From Eucommia ulmoides (lineage: Eukaryota; Streptophyta; Magnoliopsida; Garryales; Eucommiaceae): a stretch of DNA of 64,000 bases. The stretch covers positions 5,149,579-5,213,578 of the forward strand of contig CM028335.1 of the NCBI GenBank assembly GCA_016647705.1, in the 5' to 3' direction. A model generated the notes under the pieces. That model worked only from the letters and a program-made list of their open reading frames with translations. It had not been told where the DNA came from and searched no databases. Numbering within the stretch: position 1 is the stretch's first letter; every line of letters starts with the position of its first letter. This document shows positions 9,789 through 21,586 of the stretch, piece by piece. Position numbers and translations under genes: made by a program.

Positions 9789-11630
9789 GTGATGGTCCCA
9801 GGGTTGGTAACCCCGGGACCTTTTGGTCCCAGCTGCACAAGCAGCTGCTTGAAGCAGCAGCTGCACGTGGAGCTGCAGCTGTAGCTCCACACCAGAACAA
9901 AAAAAAAAAATCGTTTTGGCCCACTAAATTTATAAAATTTTCGGCAACTTTGAGTTGATTAACGGTGATCTATTGATATTTTAAATAAATCTAATTTTTT
10001 TGTGCATAAATTAGATTCAAAACACTCCATAATGCTTTTTACAACACTAAAAACGGACATGTGGATGAATTTTAAAAAATCTCCAAAGTTGGCTAGATGA
10101 GCTATTTCGATAACGGCATAATTTTTTTCGGCAATTTAGAATTAATAAAAGATTGCATTATTCATAACAGAAATTAACTAAATTTTTTGTATATAAATTA
10201 TGTTCATAACACTACATAACAAAATTTAGAACATTAAAAACGGACTAGTGAATAATTTTTAAATAATCGTCAAAATTAGTCAGATGAATTGTTTCGATGA
10301 CGATGCAGTTTTTTTTGAAAACTTAATTAACAAAAAATTGTCGTCTATCCGTAATAGAAATGAATCTGATTTTTTTGCATACAAACTACGTTCATAAGAG
10401 CGATTATTTAAAAATTATTTACTAATTCGTTTTTGGTGTTCACAATTCAAAAACACTATATTGCACTTGAAAGTTTGGATGAATATAATTTTGCACTCGG
10501 AGGTCCGTTGAGGGTGATTTTTTTTTTAAAGTTGGATCTGATATAAATCATTACTCTGGATTTTGAAGATTTCAATTTTACCAATAGGATAAGATGCACG
10601 CTCTCAACGAAGATTACAAATTTAGTCACCTAACACTTGAAATTGAAAATTGAAGGTGAAAACGGACTTTATTTGAAAAAATATTGGACCAAACCACCTA
10701 CGACGCCTAGATCTTAAAAAAATACCTAAAATCAAAAAAAAAAAAATCGCCCCAAACGGACCACCAAGCGCAAAATTATGTCTATCCAAACTTTTTCTAT
10801 TATTTTACATAAATTTTATTTTCTCTCGATAACATATTATCCGTTTTTTGTGTTTTTGATTTTATTATTTAGCGTTATGAACGTAATTTGTATGCAAAAA
10901 AATCAGATTCATTTCTGTTACGGATAGACGACCATTTTTGTTAATTAAGTTCTAAAAAAAAACTGCATCGTCATCGAAACAATTCATCTGACCAACTTTG
11001 ACGATTATTTAAAAATTATTCACTAGTCCGTTTTTAGTATTCTAAATTTTGTTATGTAGTGTTATGAACATAATTTATATACAAAAAATTTAGTTCATTT
11101 CTGTTATGAATAATGTAATATTTTATTAATTCTAAATTGTCGAAAAAAATTCTGCCGTTATCGAAATAACTCATCTGGCCAACTTTGGCGATTTTTTAAA
11201 ATTCATCCACATGTCCGTTTTTAGTGTTGTAAAAAGCATTATGGAGTATTTTGAATCTAATTTATGCAAAAAAAAAATTAGATTTTTTAAAATATCGATA
11301 GATCACCGTTAATCAACTCAAAGTTGCCGAAAATTTTATAAATATAGTGGGCCAAAACAATTTTTTTTTTTCCTGGTGTGGAGCTGCAGCTGCACGTCTG
11401 AAGCAGCAGCAGCTGCTTATGCAGCTGGGACCATCACTCTATAAAAAAAAATAAAAAATTATCCCCTGAGATCCCGGGGTTGGCACACCCGGGATCTCAG
11501 TTCCAGGGCCTGCCAACCCCGAATTACATGTATTCCGTAATTAAGTTAGAACAAATTCGGTGTCAGAATTTTTATTTTATTTTTTATTTTTTATTTATTT
11601 ATTAGGTAAAGAACTCATTTTCCATCTATG
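9601..11630. mobile_element. Large foldback element with about 0.9-kb inverted arms
   Basis: The left arm (about 9601-10525) and right arm (about 10735-11630) are reverse complements over their whole length. Both contain TTCTGACACCGAATTTGTTC, GGAATACATGTAATTCGGGG, GATCCCGGGTGTGCCAACCC, the CAGCTGC-rich block near 9825-9890, and ACAACACTAAAAACGGACAT in matching order. The centre (10525-10735) is unique, and the arms diverge gradually toward it. No transposase frame. Long-arm structures of this kind are usual for Mutator-like or foldback DNA transposons. No clear target duplication was found beyond the TACCTAATAAAT edge. Confidence 0.85.
9825..9890. repeat. CAGCTG-rich segment in the foldback arm
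   Basis: GCAGCTGC words alternate in a GC-rich patch that is itself palindromic; the mirror copy lies at about 11378-11430. It could form hairpins inside each arm. Confidence 0.6.
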
Positions 11631-11893
11631 CCAAACATATTTTTTTTCTTCTTATTTTCATCATTTTTTTTTTTTCTTATTCATCCTTTTTCCACCCAAA
11701 CATATCTTGATGATCCATTAGGGGCAAAAAAGTAAAAGATAGAAAAAATTGCACTTTTAACTCTTAAATTTGGGGTGGATGTTTAATTGCCCCTATAACT
11801 TGAAAAACAACACATTTAACCCTAATTAAATTTTAACGGTACACTAAATTATGAATGAAAAATTGCATGTGTAAAGCACATAACATTAATTTA
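11631..11893. other. Spacer, no gene recognised
   Basis: T-rich and A-rich runs; 11745-11880 resembles the 'cacttttaactcttaaat / aaccctaattaaatttta' kind of short TE remnant but has no paired end. Confidence 0.3.
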
Positions 11894-12606
11894 AGAGGTT
11901 TTTATTATTTAGTCCTGATTTAAGAGATCATGTAGGGAAAAGACCTCTAGTATATTTAATTAAGCTTTTAGTCCTTTAAACAAACAAAATAGGAGGTGAA
12001 AAGACATAGATAACCTTGAACAACTATCCTCCATCTATTGTCTCTCTCTCATTCTCAAATAACAAAATACCACATATGGTAGTTAACGTTAACGTGTATA
12101 AGACAAAAGTATGTGATAGGACGTTAACGTAAATATTTAAGCAAAATACGTTAATACAAAAAATTCCTAAAAAATAATATACGTTAACGTTTAAACCCAC
12201 AGCGATTTAATAAAAGCATTTAATGCACAAAAACAGATGAAGATGCGGTGATTTGAAAAAAAAAAAAAAAAAAAAAAAGAAATGCATTAACGTTAACGCA
12301 CAAAAAAAAAATAAAAAAAATGAGTTAATGAACACAAAATGAGTTAATGTTAAAGCACTAAAAAATGAGTTAAAACACACAATAAAAAAAAATACAAGGG
12401 AAGATGTATTACTGAAAATGGAGACTGAGTTAACGTTAACGTTATGTGTGTATATTTTGTCTTTTTGTATAGGACAAAATGACAGAAATTGTAAATAAAT
12501 GCTACTAGGGAGGTCAAAATGAAAAAAAAAAATTCTAAAAATTTAGTGGGGTCTAAATTCTCAATAGAATCTCTATAGAGGACTAAATAATAAAATCCCC
12601 TTGATT
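11894..12606. mobile_element. Inverted-repeat element with GTTAACGTTAACG motifs
   Basis: Left AGGTTTTTATTATTTAGTCC is matched in reverse by the right end AGGGGATTTTATTATTTAGTCC. Inside, the palindrome GTTAACGTTAAC and shortened forms (ACGTTAACGT) occur at least six times between 12085 and 12440. No gene; the 98-codon minus frame at 12350-12646 is taken as chance. Confidence 0.5.
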
Positions 12607-12913
12607 TAATGGGTAAATTAGTAACTCTAGGTACAACAAATCTCATAGGATAAATGTAGACTTTAATAATAAATCTAATTGTACAAAATGTAATTTTTTC
12701 TTCCTCTCTTTACTAAGACCCGCAACCACCATCGTTGGTCACCAGCTTTATTGGTGATGTGACTGACGTCTTACCTCCCCAACATCTCACTACATTCAAA
12801 TTTTAACAAAATGTTAATAATTAGACCAAATTGACATCAAACCCAAATCTCATGGTTGAATGTGTTATTGTTCAAACCACTGGGACCAATTAGACACTCA
12901 CCTCAAGTTTTAA

Positions 12914-13363
12914 CGGCTCGTTTGGTTGAATGGAATAGAATTAAAATGGAATAGAATGGACAAAGAAATGGAATAAGAGAGAATGGAATAAATTTGCCAA
13001 TGAAATCACTATTCCATTATCTCATTTGATTATTATGAAATGAGAAAAGAAATGTAATAATGAAATATATCAAAATTCTCATAATGCCCTTTTAGATATC
13101 AATTTTGAATATATAATAAATTATTTTTTAAAAATATTGACTATAAAATAGATTATTTTTAATAATAGCGATGGACTTTTGGGAATGGACTTTTGTGAAA
13201 ATTATTTTTTGGTTCCATTGAATTTTAAGTTAATTCCAACTCATGAACTATGAAATTCAAGTCCATTATCTTTCATTTCAATAGATAACCAAATAAAAAA
13301 ATCGAAATCGATGGTGGAATGACAATTCCATTCCATTCCTATTCCGTTTGATTAAACAAGCAG
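12914..13363. mobile_element. PIF/Harbinger (Tourist-like) MITE, 450 bp, TSD TAA
   Basis: Ends CGGCTCGTTTGGTTGAATGG and, in reverse from the right, CTGCTTGTTTAATCAAACGG. It is flanked by TAA at 12911-12913 and 13364-13366. GTTTGGTT-type ends with a TAA/TTA target site mark the PIF/Harbinger group. No coding capacity. Confidence 0.7.
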
Positions 13364-13576
13364 TAAGAGTCAAAAATACAATTTAGAGTAGTCCCCGTGT
13401 AGCTCGTCTCAAATTGGTACCAAAGTTGAGGACTAATTTGAAACTCACGCCAAACTTGAGGGACCAACATGTAATTTCTCCTTTTTGCATCACCAAAAAT
13501 CAAGCAAAAAAATCCTAGTTTTCAACAACTGCATTCACCATATATACCAACACAAACAGACATTACTACCAAATTA

Positions 13577-13579
13577 TTA

Positions 13580-13620
<41 letters not shown>
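13577..13620. repeat. TA microsatellite
   Basis: About twenty TA units. Nearby, 13745-13790 and 13810-13855 are a direct duplication of 'gttcttcattgcaaatgcaa ccgatttggtgcagg' with small changes. No gene is seen in 13367-14335. Confidence 0.85.
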
Positions 13621-13622
<2 letters not shown>

Positions 13623-14335
13623 TATACACATGATCATCTTTTATCCCATTAACATGGAGTTTCGATCGGTTGCATTCCAGAGAGCGACGCCCAACTGAAT
13701 TCTGAAGGCATTCAACCTCAACTGATAAGCGAAATACAGAAATACGAGTGTTCTTCATTCATTGCAAATGCAACCGATTTGTACCTGATTTGGTGCAGGT
13801 TATATATAATGTTCTTCATTGCAAATGCAACCGATTTGGTGCAGGTTATATATATAATATATACATATATATAGGATATGGATTAGTACCTATCAACTTC
13901 TAAAGATTGCTTCGGTTGATGAACTTGTTCTCAAGTTGACAGCATTTTTTTGGTCTGATTGAATATTCCAAAGGACCCAAAAAAATAAAAAATAAAAATA
14001 AATGGTGAATGGCGAAAAATAGTATTAAAGTTTGCGGCCTATAGACTTTAGGCAGCGTTTGTTTATTCTGTTTTTGTTTTCTCCTTTCTGTTCTCAGATA
14101 AATTGGAAAAATAACAGAGAAACAGAAAAGAATAAATGATTCTGTTCTAAATCTATGATCCTTGAAATTTGTATTAAAACTGGGATCATAACAAAAACCA
14201 TTTTTTTTTAATCCGTTTTTGTCTGTTCGAAATCCAACACGCACAAATATATATATATATACACACACACACACATATATGCGTGTATACATATAATTAT
14301 ATATATATACTTAACCAAACTCCACCTTAGTTTTT

Positions 14336-14770
14336 TGTACTGCATTTGGATGAAAGGTAGGACTGGAGGGGAAGGGAGGTGGATATGGTCTTTCTTTCCT
14401 TGTGTTTGGATGTATTTGTTGGGATTGACTTTCATTATGTAAATATATCGCCCCATGCAGTCCACTGGCCCAATACCTTTTGGACCGAGTCACGTGTTCC
14501 AAAATGCTTAAATCAAGGTATTAGAAAAGATTATTTCATATATAAAGTACCATGCAGACTACAAGTAACTTGACTTAAACATTTTGAGCCACGTGGACGC
14601 GGTCCAAAAAGTACTGGGCCAGTGGGTTGCATGAGGCGTTACAGTAATACTACTGTTATAATAATAAGGGTCAATAGTAAGAATGGAGGGAAAGATTCGG
14701 AATCGATTGATCTTTCCCTCCCCCTCCTCTCCATCCAAACAGCAAATCCCCTCAATCCAAACATAGCATT
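14336..14770. mobile_element. Near-palindromic MITE in the 3' flank of CAX
   Basis: The left half has CATTTGGATGAAAGG, GAGGGGAAGGGAGG, GCAGTCCACTGGCCCAATAC and TTTTGGACCGAGTCACGTG. The right half has the reverse complements in reverse order (CACGTGGACGCGGTCCAAAA, GTACTGGGCCAGTGGG, CCCTCCCCCTCC, CATCCAAACAG). Arms are about 190 bp around a short centre at 14520-14570. It ends about 15 bases before the CAX stop codon side, so the gene's 3' UTR probably runs into it. Confidence 0.7.
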
Positions 14771-14782
14771 AAACTTAAAAGC

Positions 14783-17700
14783 TTACTTACCAATTGGCGG
14801 ACTGTAAAGGAAAAAGCATGTCCCGATAGCTATGTAGCAAAGCAAAAGAACCAATCCTTTTATGTAATGAGAAGTCCCATCCTACAAGATTGAATAGTGA
14901 TAATCTTATTATTTGTGAGATGAATCCCCCAAGAATAGCACAAGATTACCTGTAAAGTTTTGGCTGTTATGATTACTGACAGAGCAAGACAACCGGTTTC
15001 GAGGAGATTGAAATTAAGATCCATCTTTATCCCCAATATCCAAGCAACTATCACACTTAATGGAACCTGAAACCATATCCCAAAGACTAAGAAGAAGGGA
15101 AAGTTTATTATATAATCCTCGAAATAATCCACTTATAATTTTATATTCCCTTATTTTCCTTTTTATTTTTAGTCATTTGAATAAATTTTTAGTCCTTCGA
15201 TTAATATCAACTAGATTGAAATTTGTATTTGGCATCATAAAGTTGAGTAAAATACTGGTAAGGACTAAAAAGATAAGGTGGCGTTTGGTTAGTGTTTATG
15301 CTTTTCTCTTTCTACTTCCAATAAACTAGGATGAGAATTCTGCTTCCGTTCAAAAGTATTCCAGAATTATAAATATGTTTTGTAATGACCCTGGTTCTAA
15401 ATTGTTACTTTTAATTTATGAGAATAGAAACCTGAAATACGTTTGGTTGTAACATTTGTTCTTTTTTTTTTTTCTTTGAATGTATGGTGGCCGGCGTGGT
15501 GGTAGCTGGCGGGTGGTGGTGGGAATAGTTTTGTGAGAGTAAGTAGGAATCGACTTTTTTTGTTTGTTTCTCAAATTCTTAAGGAATTTCGGAAATACTC
15601 CAAATTACTCACAAAATTTTGGGAACAAAAACATGTTTACCAAACGCGTTTCCGTACATTAATCCCAAAATTTTGGAAACAAGAACAGAAATTAGGGAAC
15701 AAAAACAATAACCAAATGGGGCCAAAGTTGCTCTAAAAGCAAGAAAAAATAAAAACAGAGAACTATATATTAAGAAGAGCTAACAATATAGAAATCCAAT
15801 TAGCCTAAGTCACTCTCAAAAGACATCTTGAAAGAGGAGGATTACCTCCAACTTATATATAGCTCAGGATCATGTACTACAAGCGATGTGGGATTTCATC
15901 CCAACAAATACGAATTATATTCGAAGTATATAATAAAAGTCTTTTTTTTGCCTTAACATTGGATTATGAGACTCACCACAAACGTTGCAATTTGAGTTGC
16001 CGAACCAAGAGCCACACCCAAAGTTATATCCTGCGATTACATATAATAAATAAATGAAAAAACAAATGTTGAATGCAGCACAACAGAAAAAGGGAAAAAA
16101 AATATTACCAATTTGTTCTTGTAAGCAAAAATGATTGCTCCAGCATGTTCAGCAGCATTTCCAACGACAGGCAGCAGTATTAGGCTGATGAAGCTGATAG
16201 ATATGCCCCAAGATTCTGATGCTGCCTGTCACAATGATATCACATTCATCGGGAAATTGATCAGATTTCCAGAAATTTGTTCTAAAAAATTGGGAGCAGA
16301 ACAGAAATATAGTTTTTGTTTCCATGTTTCTGTTTTTGTTCCCAGTTTTCTGATAACAGAAATCTTGGAACAGACACACTAAATAAACAGAGCTCACATT
16401 CTGTAAGATGGAAAAAAACTGAAAATGTGATGGTCCGCTGATATAAAGATTGGCACCTTGTAAGAGGAGGATTGCCCTAGTTTTTATATACAGCTCAAGA
16501 TTAGGTAACACAAGCGACGTGGGATTCAACAAGCCACGTAGGTGGACTTCGACAAACCACTGCGAACATATATCAAGGGGGCCAACATTGATGTGGGATT
16601 CAACACGCCCAACATCAGACAAACGGTCCGGCTCTAATACAAGGTAGGAGCCCAATGGGTCTATTTTACTCTCAAAAGACGCTTTGTAAGAGGAGAATTG
16701 TCCTAAACTTTATATATAATTCAGGATCAGGTAACACAAGCAATGTGGAATTCAAGTAACAATTAGCAGGACCTAGTCAGACGCCTATCATAACTAAACC
16801 TCAATACAATTTTCTTCAGATATATTAGCCGAAAATATTATTTTTATGTAGAAAGCCATAATATAGGAATTCTCAAATTCCAAATCTCTTTGTCAAATAT
16901 ATTATTTTAAACCAAAACCCTTTTCACTAATCAAATATATCATGTATTCATCAGAATAAAAGACATTTCTTAAGTGCTTCAAACAACCTTTGAGACTTAA
17001 ACAATTATTCTTTCACAACATGAGCTATTACATACCTCAATTGTGCCCACAATATACTCAGACAACAGAGCTATAACAGCTGTCATCCCAACAAGCCAAG
17101 AAAATCCACTCCAAAATCCAATTACAACTGTCTCTTCCGAGATCAGATCATCATCTTCATCTTCTTCCTGGTTATGAATAAACAAACTAGTGAACTAAAT
17201 ATTAAGACAAAACAATTTCCAACATAAATCTCAATAATTTTTGTCTACATTTGATTAAATTTTACCTCTCGTGTTTCAAAAAGTTGCCGATGAGTCAACA
17301 GTTGGAAGAAAAGATAAGCAAAGTAAGCCATCAGCATTAAAATACAACTCACTCGAGATAGCTCGAGTGTTGCTTTTGCAGTTAGAGCAGTGGATTCTCC
17401 AGAAAAGGTAAGCATCAAAGGTAGCAAATGGCACAGTAAAGACAACCATAAAAGGAGGGCATTCACATCCACTTGTTTCTGTTTAATCATTAAAAAATAA
17501 ATAAATCAGACCAAATTTATACAAAATCTCCGGAAAATAACAAGAGAAATAACGGGTTTTCAGATTCTATAGTTTCTCACTCGGTCAAAATTTTGTTCCT
17601 TCGTGATGTCGGTAAGGCCACCACATAAGAGAGAGGTACCGAGAACCAAGAGAAGGTTTGAAATAATGGAACCGAGAAGAGTGTACTTCACTACGTCAAC

Positions 17701-18045
17701 TTTGTGCTTCACAAGCGCAAGGATAGCTATTATGAGTTCTGTAGCATTTCCACAAGTGGCATTTAAAAGCCCTCCCACTGCAGAGAAATCAAAAAAGAGT
17801 TCAAATATTTTATAGGAAATTTACTAGATTATCATTTTTTATCTTTGTTTTCTTTTTCTTTTTTATTTTCAGAACTTTGAATAAGTTTTCAGTCTTTTGG
17901 TTGATAACAACTAGATTGAATTCATCTAGTTTATATCAACTCGTAATTGAATTTGTATTTGATATCATAATAAAGTCAACTAAAATGCTAGTAAGAACTA
18001 AAAAATAAGTTCGTAAGGATTAAAAAATAAATTGATCTAAAAATA

Positions 18046-18116
<71 letters not shown>

Positions 18117-19932
18117 GAGAGAATTATATAATAAGAACCCCTATTGTATATGGTGTGTTATCAAAAAATGGGATAACTTGTTTGACGAGAAAAATCGTCA
18201 TCTCCATTACTTAAAGTTATGCTCCATATTATGTAATAAACAACAATTAGCTTTGTCAGAAAATCGCCATTAATTTTGGGAGAAATAATCCATAGCCCTA
18301 AATTAAATCTAATCTTTATTTTGATTATTTCTCATTATAGTTATTATTTACCAAACCAAAAATAGAGAAAAATATTTTTCCCCAAACAATAGAAATAATT
18401 TTTTTTCTTTGAGAGAAGTTCAACATTTAGTTTATTCTTTTTACTTTATAAACAAAATAAGACATGAGACTATCATGTATTTTCCATGAAGCATCACCCC
18501 CTCTATGTTTTAACTCCATTGTTTGGTCTTCTTCTTTAAGTTTTTAAGTCAACTAAAAAAGTTCATAAGGATTAATAAATAAATTGCTGTATGAGCATGA
18601 AAAAATATAGAGAAAGAAATATCAGATAGAGGATTACACAATAAGAAACCTACTGTATATGGTCTGTTATAAAAAAATGGGATCACTTGTTTGAAAAGAA
18701 AAATGGTTATCTTCATTACTTCAAACCCCAATTAACTTCATGTTCAAATGATTTTCATTTTCGTTAAAGTTATGCTTCTATTATGCAATCAACATCAATT
18801 AGCTTTGCTGGAAAATAACCGAAAAGAAGGCGGGAAAAGGAAAACAAACAGACAAACACCGAAAAAACTTATGGATATTAACTTTCCATCACATTAGAAG
18901 TTCAGACAAAAAATCTATATAGCATTAATCTTTTAGAAATGGCATCGGTTTTCAAATTTAAAAATATCACTTTAGTTTACAATTGAAATTAAAGCCAAAA
19001 AAAAAAGGCAACAACTTTGTCTTTCATGTCATGTGTTCGATTTGATTCTAAATAAATGTAGGTAAGTGGACTTCGTAAAATGACATTTAAGTCACAAAAA
19101 TGTGATAACCGGAACGTCATATACTAAAATGAGATCACCAACTACTTAATTTGACCAAAAGATAAACAAATGTGAGGTAGTTTACCTGTCGGGCCAGTAT
19201 AGAAAGCAATTTTCCTGCATAATTGTGCAGGCATCAAAACAAAATCAAACAATATGATCATTAATGAAGACTTAAGATGATTCATGATCATACAATATAA
19301 GTTATAAATTCGATTCCTTACTCGGTGAGAAAGCTAACTCGTTCAGCCAGAGGAATAAGTCCAAGTAAGCTCAAAGAAAAGATCCATGACTGTTTCCATA
19401 TCCAAACAAGCATGAAACACTCAATAAAATGAGACATTACCTATTTGAATAAGTCATACTTCATAATCGAAGATGAAAGGATCCTGACAAGTATATCATG
19501 TTCGCTCTCAACAACAATGATCAATAAATTTCAAGAACTTTTCAGCTATTCATACGTTTTTTGGACTTAATTAAACCTACTCGAACGAATTCTTCTGTTG
19601 AAAATTGAACGCCAGCTGTTCAATGAACAAACCCAAAGGATTAAAAATTAAGAAACGCTCACTCTTCCGAAGCCGAAGCACTTCGCGACGATGGCTAAGG
19701 GGACCGCCGGAAATAGAACAACGAGATTCGTACCGAGGAACACTTCCTGGAGGTTGGCCAGCGCCTGCCGGAGAACTCCACAGGGCACCCTCGAGACGAG
19801 CGAAAGGTCCGATTTCTTGCGCAGGGAGGACGACGACACGTTGTGTGGCATAAGACCAAGCCTCATCGCCCTGCTTAGGTGGTTAACACTTCCGTTCTCC
19901 ATGATCAACGGGTCTCCAGAGCCCGAGGACAT
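14783..19932 (-). CDS. CAX: Vacuolar Ca2+/H+ exchanger (CAX type I), 10 exons, 431 aa
   Basis: Moves Ca2+ (or other divalent cations) into the vacuole in exchange for protons, in the tonoplast membrane. Exons (minus): 19932-19663, 19389-19322, 19214-19186, 17777-17581, 17478-17266, 17167-17036, 16225-16109, 16030-15977, 15066-14950, 14881-14783. All junctions are GT-AG, phases agree, and the joined frame has no internal stop. Exon 1 carries the N-terminal regulatory region ([17 protein letters not shown]) and first membrane segment. The two ion-binding repeats are visible: [13 protein letters not shown] in exon 4 and [13 protein letters not shown] in exon 7. The acidic loop EEDEDDD starts exon 6. 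Length is normal for the family. The C-terminus ends shortly after [10 protein letters not shown], where GGTAAGTAA could alternatively be a splice donor. Introns 3, 6 and 8 (0.8-1.4 kb) hold TE fragments. Confidence 0.93.
15277..15723. mobile_element. PIF-type element in CAX intron 8
   Basis: Left GGTGGCGTTTGGTTAGTG after TAA (15274-15276); right CAATAACCAAATGGGGCC followed by AAA, probably a mutated TAA. The body has the AAAATTTTGGGAAC and ACCAAACGCGTTT words seen in the copies at 36928 and 37986. About 447 bp, no genes. Confidence 0.6.
15805..16700. repeat. Three copies of a short dispersed repeat in CAX introns 6 and 8
   Basis: The phrase ACTCTCAAAAGACnnnTTGnAAGAGGAG, continuing with TTATATAnAnCTCAGGATCA and a GTGGGATTC element, occurs at about 15812-15895 (intron 8), 16457-16535 and 16671-16755 (intron 6). 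Exons 7-8 lie between them. The class is unknown; GTCCGGCTCTAATACA at 16627 resembles a decayed initiator-tRNA-like primer word. Confidence 0.5.
18050..18112. repeat. TA microsatellite followed by GA microsatellite, CAX intron 3
   Basis: About seventeen TA units run directly into about fourteen GA units. The rest of intron 3 (17778-19185) is AT-rich, with a direct duplication of 'ataataagaacc tctattgtatatggt' at 18127 and 18640. Confidence 0.85.
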
Positions 19933-20040
19933 TTTTCGTTTGTTAGAGAGAGGAGCTCTAATGTATAGAGGGTGGCCATTCGAATGGGGGTAAATACATC
20001 ATTTGCCCTCAAACTTTGGAGTCAATTTTAAATTGGTCCT

Positions 20041-21190
20041 TTGGGCCTTGTTTGGTTACTGTTTCTTTTTCCCGATTTATGTTCCGCTCCCAAAATTTTG
20101 GGATTAATGTATAGAAGCGCTTTTGGTAAACGCTTCCATTCTCAAAATTTTGGGAGTATTTTCTAAGGTCCTTAAAATCTGAAAAAATAAAATAATATAT
20201 ATACACATAGGGTATATATCATTGATCTCTCCAGTCATTTTGCACTATACCAGATACCTTCTCTGTCATTTTATAAATACCAGAGACCTTCTCTGTCTTT
20301 TTCTCAAACACTACTTATCTCCCTTTGGACAAAATTGCCCTTAGGTTATTTTTTAAAAAAATTCATTAGAACCCCTATATTTTTAAAATTATATTTTTTA
20401 TCCTTAACTTTTTAAATAATTATATTTAAATTTTGGATTAGTCTTAAATTGCACTTTAATGGGTGTAAAGACTAACTAAAAAATAGAGATGATGTTAATG
20501 ATTTTTTTATTTTTTTTTAAATAAGAGAGTAAAAATATTTTTTTGTAAGGGCGTTTATGTCTTTTTACATCAACATATTGGTGGCAGCGGGTGGCGGTTG
20601 GAGGCGGTGGAGGGTGTTGGTGGGTGGTGGAGACGGTAAGAGGTGGTGGTGGTTGTGGGTGCGGTGGTAGGAGGTGGTGATAAATATATATAAATTAAAA
20701 GGTAATTTATGTATTTTAATTTTTTATTATTTAATTATTTTTTAAATAGTGAAGGGTAAAATTGGTATTATAATAAAAAAATTATTATTTTTTAATCAAT
20801 AAGAGAGGTAAGTAGTGTTTGAGAAAAAAACAGGGAATGTCTTTGGTATTGGCAAAATAACAGGGAGAGTATCTAGTATAGTGTAAAATGACAAGGGAGG
20901 TCAATCTGGTATATATATTTTGATTCCTATTCACTCCAATAAAACTATATCTCACCATCACCCCACTGACAATCACCACCCAGCCTAGCCACCACCACTT
21001 CGCCAACTAAAAAATATGTATATTTATTATCATGTTTTTAAAGAAAGAAAAAAAAAAACAAATATTGCAACCAAACATATTTTCTTTGTTTTTGTCCCCT
21101 TAAATTAAAAGAAACAAATTTAAAATAATGGCCGTTACCAAACTGTTTTTATTCCCAAAATACTCCAGAGTGAAAGCACAATTTCTATTC
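20041..21190. mobile_element. PIF-type element, right end lost, split by a MULE
   Basis: Left end GGGCCTTGTTTGGTTACTG at 20043; body words CAAAATTTTGGGA (20092) and, after the MULE, CGTTACCAAACTGTTTTTATTCCC (21132), in the same order as in the complete copies at 36928 and 37986. The right GGCC end is not found. The left end lies about 110 bp upstream of the CAX start codon. Confidence 0.5.
20208..20925. mobile_element. MULE family copy 1 (GGTATAT...GACCTCCC ends)
   Basis: Left GGGTATATATCATTGATCTC then CATTTTGCACTATACCAGAT; the right end in reverse gives ATATACCAGATTGACCTCCC and CATTTTACACTATACTAGAT. The same family with a clean 10-bp target duplication is at 61273-63964. Both contain GGTGGCGG-rich cores (here 20580-20680 in plus orientation) and the TTTTTACATCAACATATTGG / AATATTTTGATGTAAAAAG words in opposite orientation. 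No transposase frame and no clean target duplication. Confidence 0.65.
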
Positions 21191-21586
21191 CAATTTATTA
21201 AGGGTACATTTGGTTGGAATAATGGAAAAGAAAAAGAAAATTAGAGGATAATCTAACAACTCTTGTCAACATAAAATTTTCAATACTTCTTGAGTTTTTT
21301 ATTTTTTCTAATTTAATTATATTCGTTAAGAGATATTCCTATTAGTATTAAATATTTATATTATTTAAATATTTATTTTGTTAAATACTAAGAATTTTAA
21401 CCTTTTACATGTTTTTTCAACATTAATAGGCAACACATAAACATTAATGGCATTAAAAATCCATTTGAAATACTTAAAATTTATTAAACTAATAATTAAA
21501 TGAGTTGAACTCCTTAAAAGCCAAGAAAATAGCATTGGAGTTCTCTCTTTCAATCTTGATTAAGGCTTTTACTTTTTAATATATGA
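21191..21586. other. AT-rich spacer
   Basis: No gene seen; GGGTACATTTGGTTGGAATAATGG at 21208 resembles a PIF-type left end without a partner. Confidence 0.35.

Noticed and set aside
13522..13758. 78-codon minus-strand frame next to the TA microsatellite
   Set aside because: Its second half is the (TA)n run read as YIYIYI; no supporting signal.
16149..16655. 168-codon minus frame over CAX exon 7
   Set aside because: It is in a different frame from the CAX exon and crosses an intron with TE repeats; a shadow of the gene.
19691..19993. 100-codon plus frame opposite CAX exon 1
   Set aside because: GC-richer exon 1 read in reverse; CAX homology is on the minus strand.
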